Positions 61,387 to 64,000 of a stretch of 64,000 nt of DNA are shown in pieces. Position 1 is the stretch's first letter, and every line of letters starts with the position of its first letter. This DNA is from Bacteroidota bacterium (lineage in GTDB: Bacteria > Bacteroidota > Rhodothermia > JANXDC01). Made by a program: the position numbers and the translations under genes. The notes beneath the pieces were generated by a model. That model made no database searches. It saw only the letters and a list, made by a program, of their open reading frames with translations, and was not told the DNA's origin. The stretch spans positions 1,523,549 to 1,587,548 of the forward strand of contig AP024675.1 of NCBI GenBank assembly GCA_025998875.1, in the 5' to 3' direction.

Positions 61387-61851
61387 GTGGAGCTATCCGA
61401 AACGCGCTACCGGCGTCCGATCCTCCTGGTCGAGGACAACCCGGACGATATAGAACTCACACTCCGCGCCTTCCGAAAGCGGCGTATCCTGAATCCCGTC
61501 GTCGTGCTCCGAGATGGGCAAGAGGCCCTGGAGTACCTCTTCGGCACAGGTCGGTATGCGGACCGGGAGCCCTCGGGTGTGCCCCTGGTCATACTGCTGG
61601 ATCTGAAGCTGCCCCGAGTCGATGGCCTCGAGGTACTGCGCCGCATCCGGGCCGATGAGCGCACCCGTATGCAGCCCGTGGTCATGCTGACCTCCTCTGT
61701 GGAGGAGGAGGATCTGATCGCCTCCTACCGGCTCGGGGTCAACAGCTACATCCGCAAGCCGGTTGATTTCGAGCAGTTTGTCGAAGTCGTGGGCCAGATC
61801 GGGCTGTACTGGTTGTTGCTCAATGAGCCTACGCCGGATGAGCGAATATGA
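61387..61851 (+). CDS. Rcp-like single-domain response regulator
   Basis: A 154-residue receiver domain: RRPILLVEDNPDDIELTLRAFRKR, VILLDLKLPRVDG with the phospho-Asp, VVMLTSSVEEED and YIRKPVDFEQF. The long variant with NPDD and the loop before LDLKLP is typical of Rcp1-type regulators that serve phytochrome-like or PAS kinases. GTG 61387 has AAGGGG upstream; the frame is open from 61261 without a family start. It overlaps nothing, with the kinase six bases later. Confidence 0.9.
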   Translation: MELSETRYRRPILLVEDNPDDIELTLRAFRKRRILNPVVVLRDGQEALEYLFGTGRYADREPSGVPLVILLDLKLPRVDGLEVLRRIRADERTRMQPVVMLTSSVEEEDLIASYRLGVNSYIRKPVDFEQFVEVVGQIGLYWLLLNEPTPDERI

Positions 61852-61857
61852 GAAGGG

Positions 61858-63855
61858 ATGGGCGGTCTCTATCGGTGCCCGGCTCTACAGGGGCCGGGCC
61901 TGTGGACGCCTGTAGGGTCGTGCCCCTCCGCGGATGTGCAGCATATCCGGGAGCTTGCTGCGTGCGCCATGTCTTCACCGCCTAAGGGATCCTCCGACTC
62001 TTGGCTGCGGCAGGCGGCCGTCTATGGTCAGGCCTTGTTCGAGATGCCCGAGGTCGGGATCGCCGTGCTGGACCTGGAGGGGCGTTTCCGGCAGGCGAAT
62101 AGATACCTGGCTCATCTGCTTGGCCGCGAGCCCGGGGAGCTCGAAGGCCGTTCCGTGTTGGAGATCACCCACCCCGAAGATCGGGCCGATACAGAGGCCG
62201 TGTGGGATCGCCTCCGGCAGGGAGAGCTCGAGGGCATCCGCTACGAAAAGCGTTTTCTGTGTCGGGATGGATCCGCACTCTGGGGGCTTGCGGTCTGCAG
62301 GCTTGTCAGGGGGCTTGCCGAGGAACCGTTCTGTATCAAGGTGTTTCTTGATATTTCCCCTCAAAAGGGCTTTGAGGAGCGTCTGAGGCAGTCGGAGGCC
62401 CTGTACCGATATCTGTTTGAGCACAATCCACAGGCCATGTGGATCTATGATACGCAAAGCTATCGGTTTTTAGCCGTAAACGAGGCCGCTCTGCACCGCT
62501 ACGGCTACAGCCGGGAGGAATTTCTTCAGCTTACCCTTTTCGATATCCGTCCGCCGGAAGAATGGGAGCGCCTCCGCCACTCCCTGGAGCATGGAAGTCC
62601 GGGGATAGAGGCTTCCGGTCCATGGCGGCACCGGCGTAAGGATGGCCGTTTGCTCTGGGTGCACATCACCTCGCACCCCATTGCCTGGCAGGGAAGGCCG
62701 GCCCGACTGGTTGTGGCCACCGATGTTACCGAACTGAAGGAGATAGAGGAGGCGCTTCGGGACTCCGAGGAGCGCTTTCGCACGCTGGTCGAGCACACGT
62801 CGGCGGCTGTATTCCTCTACCAGGGCGCCCACCTGGTCTATGCCAACCCGGCCTGCGCGCGCATATCCGGATATCCGATCGAGGAGCTGCTCTCCCGGCC
62901 TTTCTGGGAATTCGTCCATCCCGAGGATCGAGATCAGGTGCGGGTTCGGGGACTGGCTCGCCAGCGCCGACAGGTGGAGCCCTCACGCTATGAGCTGCGC
63001 ATCCTGCGTCCGGATGGCCAGGTGCGCTGGCTGGACTTCTCCGCCGCCCCGACGCGCTGGCGGGGCAGGCCGGCGGTCATCGCCACGGCCGTGGATATCA
63101 CGGATCGCAAAGAGGCCGAGGCGGCCCTGCTGAGGTGGAATCAGGAGCTGGAGGCGCGCGTGCGGGAGCGTACAGCCGCCCTGGAGGCCGCCCTGCGGGA
63201 GCTGGAAGCCTTCAGCTATTCTGTCTCGCACGATCTGCGGGCCCCCTTGAGGGCTATTGATGGTTTCAGTCTGGCGCTGCTGGAAGACTACGGGGATCGG
63301 CTCGAGGAGGAGGGCCGTCATTATCTGGCGCGCATACGGGCCGCGGTCCAGCGGATGGGTATGCTCATCGATGATCTGCTGCGCCTGTCCCGGGTCAGCC
63401 GATCGGAGCCGCAGCGCGTGCGGGTGCACCTTTCCGCTATAGCCAGCCAAATCGCCGAGCTTCTCCAGCAGGCCGATCCGGATCGGCGGCTGCGTTGGGA
63501 AATCGATCCGGACCTGTGGGCGGATGCCGATCCGGGTATGATGCGTGTTCTGTTGCAGAACCTTCTAGAGAACGCCTGGAAGTACACCCGATCCCGGCCC
63601 GAGGCGCACATCCGCTTCGGGGTGCTCAAGCAGGGGGAGCGGAGCGTTTATTTCGTGCAGGACAACGGGATCGGGTTTCCTCCAGATCAGGCCGAGCGCA
63701 TTTTCCAGCCTTTTACCCGGCTGGAGCCGGAATACGAGGGAACGGGCGTGGGGCTGGCCACGGCCGAACGCATTGTTCGGCGACACGGGGGGCGGATCTG
63801 GGCTGAGGGAAGGCCGGGGGAGGGAGCTGTGTTCTACTTCACCCTGGAGCCCTGA
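61858..63855 (+). CDS. PAS-PAS-PAS histidine kinase
   Basis: A 665-residue soluble kinase: three PAS domains (about 55-165, 180-290, 305-415, each ending with a conserved block such as FLDISPQKGFEERLRQSEAL and ATDVTELKEIEEAL), a HisKA region with phospho-His458 (SYSVSHDLRAPLRAIDGF) and an HATPase domain (LLENAWKYTR, DNGIGFPPDQ, GTGVGLA). No membrane helix. It is encoded right after an Rcp-like regulator, its likely partner. The start is uncertain: ATG 61858 is close to the regulator's stop; ATG 61969 would remove a low-complexity 37 residues. Confidence 0.92.
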   Translation: MGGLYRCPALQGPGLWTPVGSCPSADVQHIRELAACAMSSPPKGSSDSWLRQAAVYGQALFEMPEVGIAVLDLEGRFRQANRYLAHLLGREPGELEGRSVLEITHPEDRADTEAVWDRLRQGELEGIRYEKRFLCRDGSALWGLAVCRLVRGLAEEPFCIKVFLDISPQKGFEERLRQSEALYRYLFEHNPQAMWIYDTQSYRFLAVNEAALHRYGYSREEFLQLTLFDIRPPEEWERLRHSLEHGSPGIEASGPWRHRRKDGRLLWVHITSHPIAWQGRPARLVVATDVTELKEIEEALRDSEERFRTLVEHTSAAVFLYQGAHLVYANPACARISGYPIEELLSRPFWEFVHPEDRDQVRVRGLARQRRQVEPSRYELRILRPDGQVRWLDFSAAPTRWRGRPAVIATAVDITDRKEAEAALLRWNQELEARVRERTAALEAALRELEAFSYSVSHDLRAPLRAIDGFSLALLEDYGDRLEEEGRHYLARIRAAVQRMGMLIDDLLRLSRVSRSEPQRVRVHLSAIASQIAELLQQADPDRRLRWEIDPDLWADADPGMMRVLLQNLLENAWKYTRSRPEAHIRFGVLKQGERSVYFVQDNGIGFPPDQAERIFQPFTRLEPEYEGTGVGLATAERIVRRHGGRIWAEGRPGEGAVFYFTLEP

Positions 63856-64000
63856 TCCGGTTCTCGAGGGCCCTTCCCTGTCCGGTGTCGGTGTTCGGCG
63901 CCCCAGCCTCCACCTCCGGGCGTTTCGATGCGGATCCGATCTCCGGCTTCGGCCCAGAAGCTTATCTTGCCCGGAAGGGTGCGGGCTCGACCCCGATGGA
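63834..64000 (-). CDS. HyuB/5-oxoprolinase-type subunit, C-terminal end
   Basis: Only the last 55 residues are in the window (minus strand). They include RTLPGKISFWAEAGDRIRIET and PGGGGWGA, the conserved end of hydantoinase B/5-oxoprolinase subunits (LPxK...GDxVxIETPGGGGYG). The gene continues beyond 64000, and its 3' end overlaps the kinase gene by 22 bases. Such enzymes open 5-oxoproline or hydantoin rings with ATP. The call rests on this terminal motif. Confidence 0.75.
   Translation of the reverse strand, partial: HRGRARTLPGKISFWAEAGDRIRIETPGGGGWGAEHRHRTGKGPREPDQGSRVK

Overview
The window is about 64 kb of dense, high-GC bacterial chromosome with nearly no mobile DNA. Several signs point to the Bacteroidota/Rhodothermota side of the FCB group, plausibly a Rhodothermus-like, proteolytic heterotroph. 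These are: a type IX secretion sorting domain on an M1 aminopeptidase; DUF4270-like, DUF4175-like and SusC/Oar-like envelope proteins; a glycogen synthase reduced to its N-terminal domain; HU-CCDC81/SPOR proteins; an atpDC pair apart from the other ATP synthase genes; and a set of promoters of the form TTG-N20/21-TAnnTTTG, the Bacteroidota primary-sigma pattern. The assignment is inferred from gene content, not from a marker tree.

Layout. 1-4600: end of a tRNA-queuosine mannosyltransferase-like gene, a small PH-like membrane protein, recA-recX-AI-2E exporter, and convergent methylmalonyl-CoA epimerase and cold shock genes. 4837-8054: secreted M24 peptidase, a tyrosine recombinase lacking its catalytic arginines, and ispE. 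8113-16541: one probable eight-gene envelope operon (giant TPR protein, outer-membrane barrel, small HU-like protein, SPOR protein, ExbB, ExbD, TonB, HIT). 16543-19834 (minus): DUF1611 and a PIG-L deacetylase lipoprotein. 19881-24265: M42 peptidase, atpD-atpC, an unknown gene, truncated glycogen synthase. 24367-31639: DUF4270-like lipoprotein, barrel, TPR protein, DUF4175 coiled-coil protein. 31658-33482 (minus): ECF sigma/zinc-finger anti-sigma/DUF1858/DUF302 operon and a small lipoprotein. 33647-40646: glutaryl-CoA dehydrogenase-like gene, a FecA-like receptor behind a palindromic operator, a thioesterase and an Oar-like receptor. 40725-44138: tRNA-Leu(CAG), an orphan transposase-type HTH, and rpe-PASTA-glycosyltransferase on the minus strand. 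44248-50583: rplU-rpmA, T9SS-exported M1 peptidase, YggS, a PspB-like protein, a YfgM-like TPR protein and asnS. 50702-55431: SIMPL protein, then a five-gene ECF-sigma operon containing two proteins with glycogen-binding (CBM48/AMPK-type) domains. 55575-64000: chemoreceptor, DUF3105 gene remnant, MBL lipoprotein, M14 carboxypeptidase, Rcp-like response regulator with a PAS histidine kinase, and the end of a HyuB gene.

Themes. Five exported or cytosolic peptidases (M24, M42, M1, M14 and the amino-acid amidase-like HyuB), the acyl-CoA genes (methylmalonyl-CoA epimerase, glutaryl-CoA dehydrogenase) and DUF1611 suit life on peptides and amino acids. TonB/ExbBD and two TonB-dependent receptors supply outer-membrane uptake. 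The most novel-looking parts are the sigma/anti-sigma-CBM/barrel-CBM operon (51.5-55.4 kb), the arginine-less recombinase coupled to a peptidase (6.2-7.1 kb), the split HU/SPOR pair (12.9-14.2 kb) and the palindrome over the FecA-type promoter (37.1 kb).
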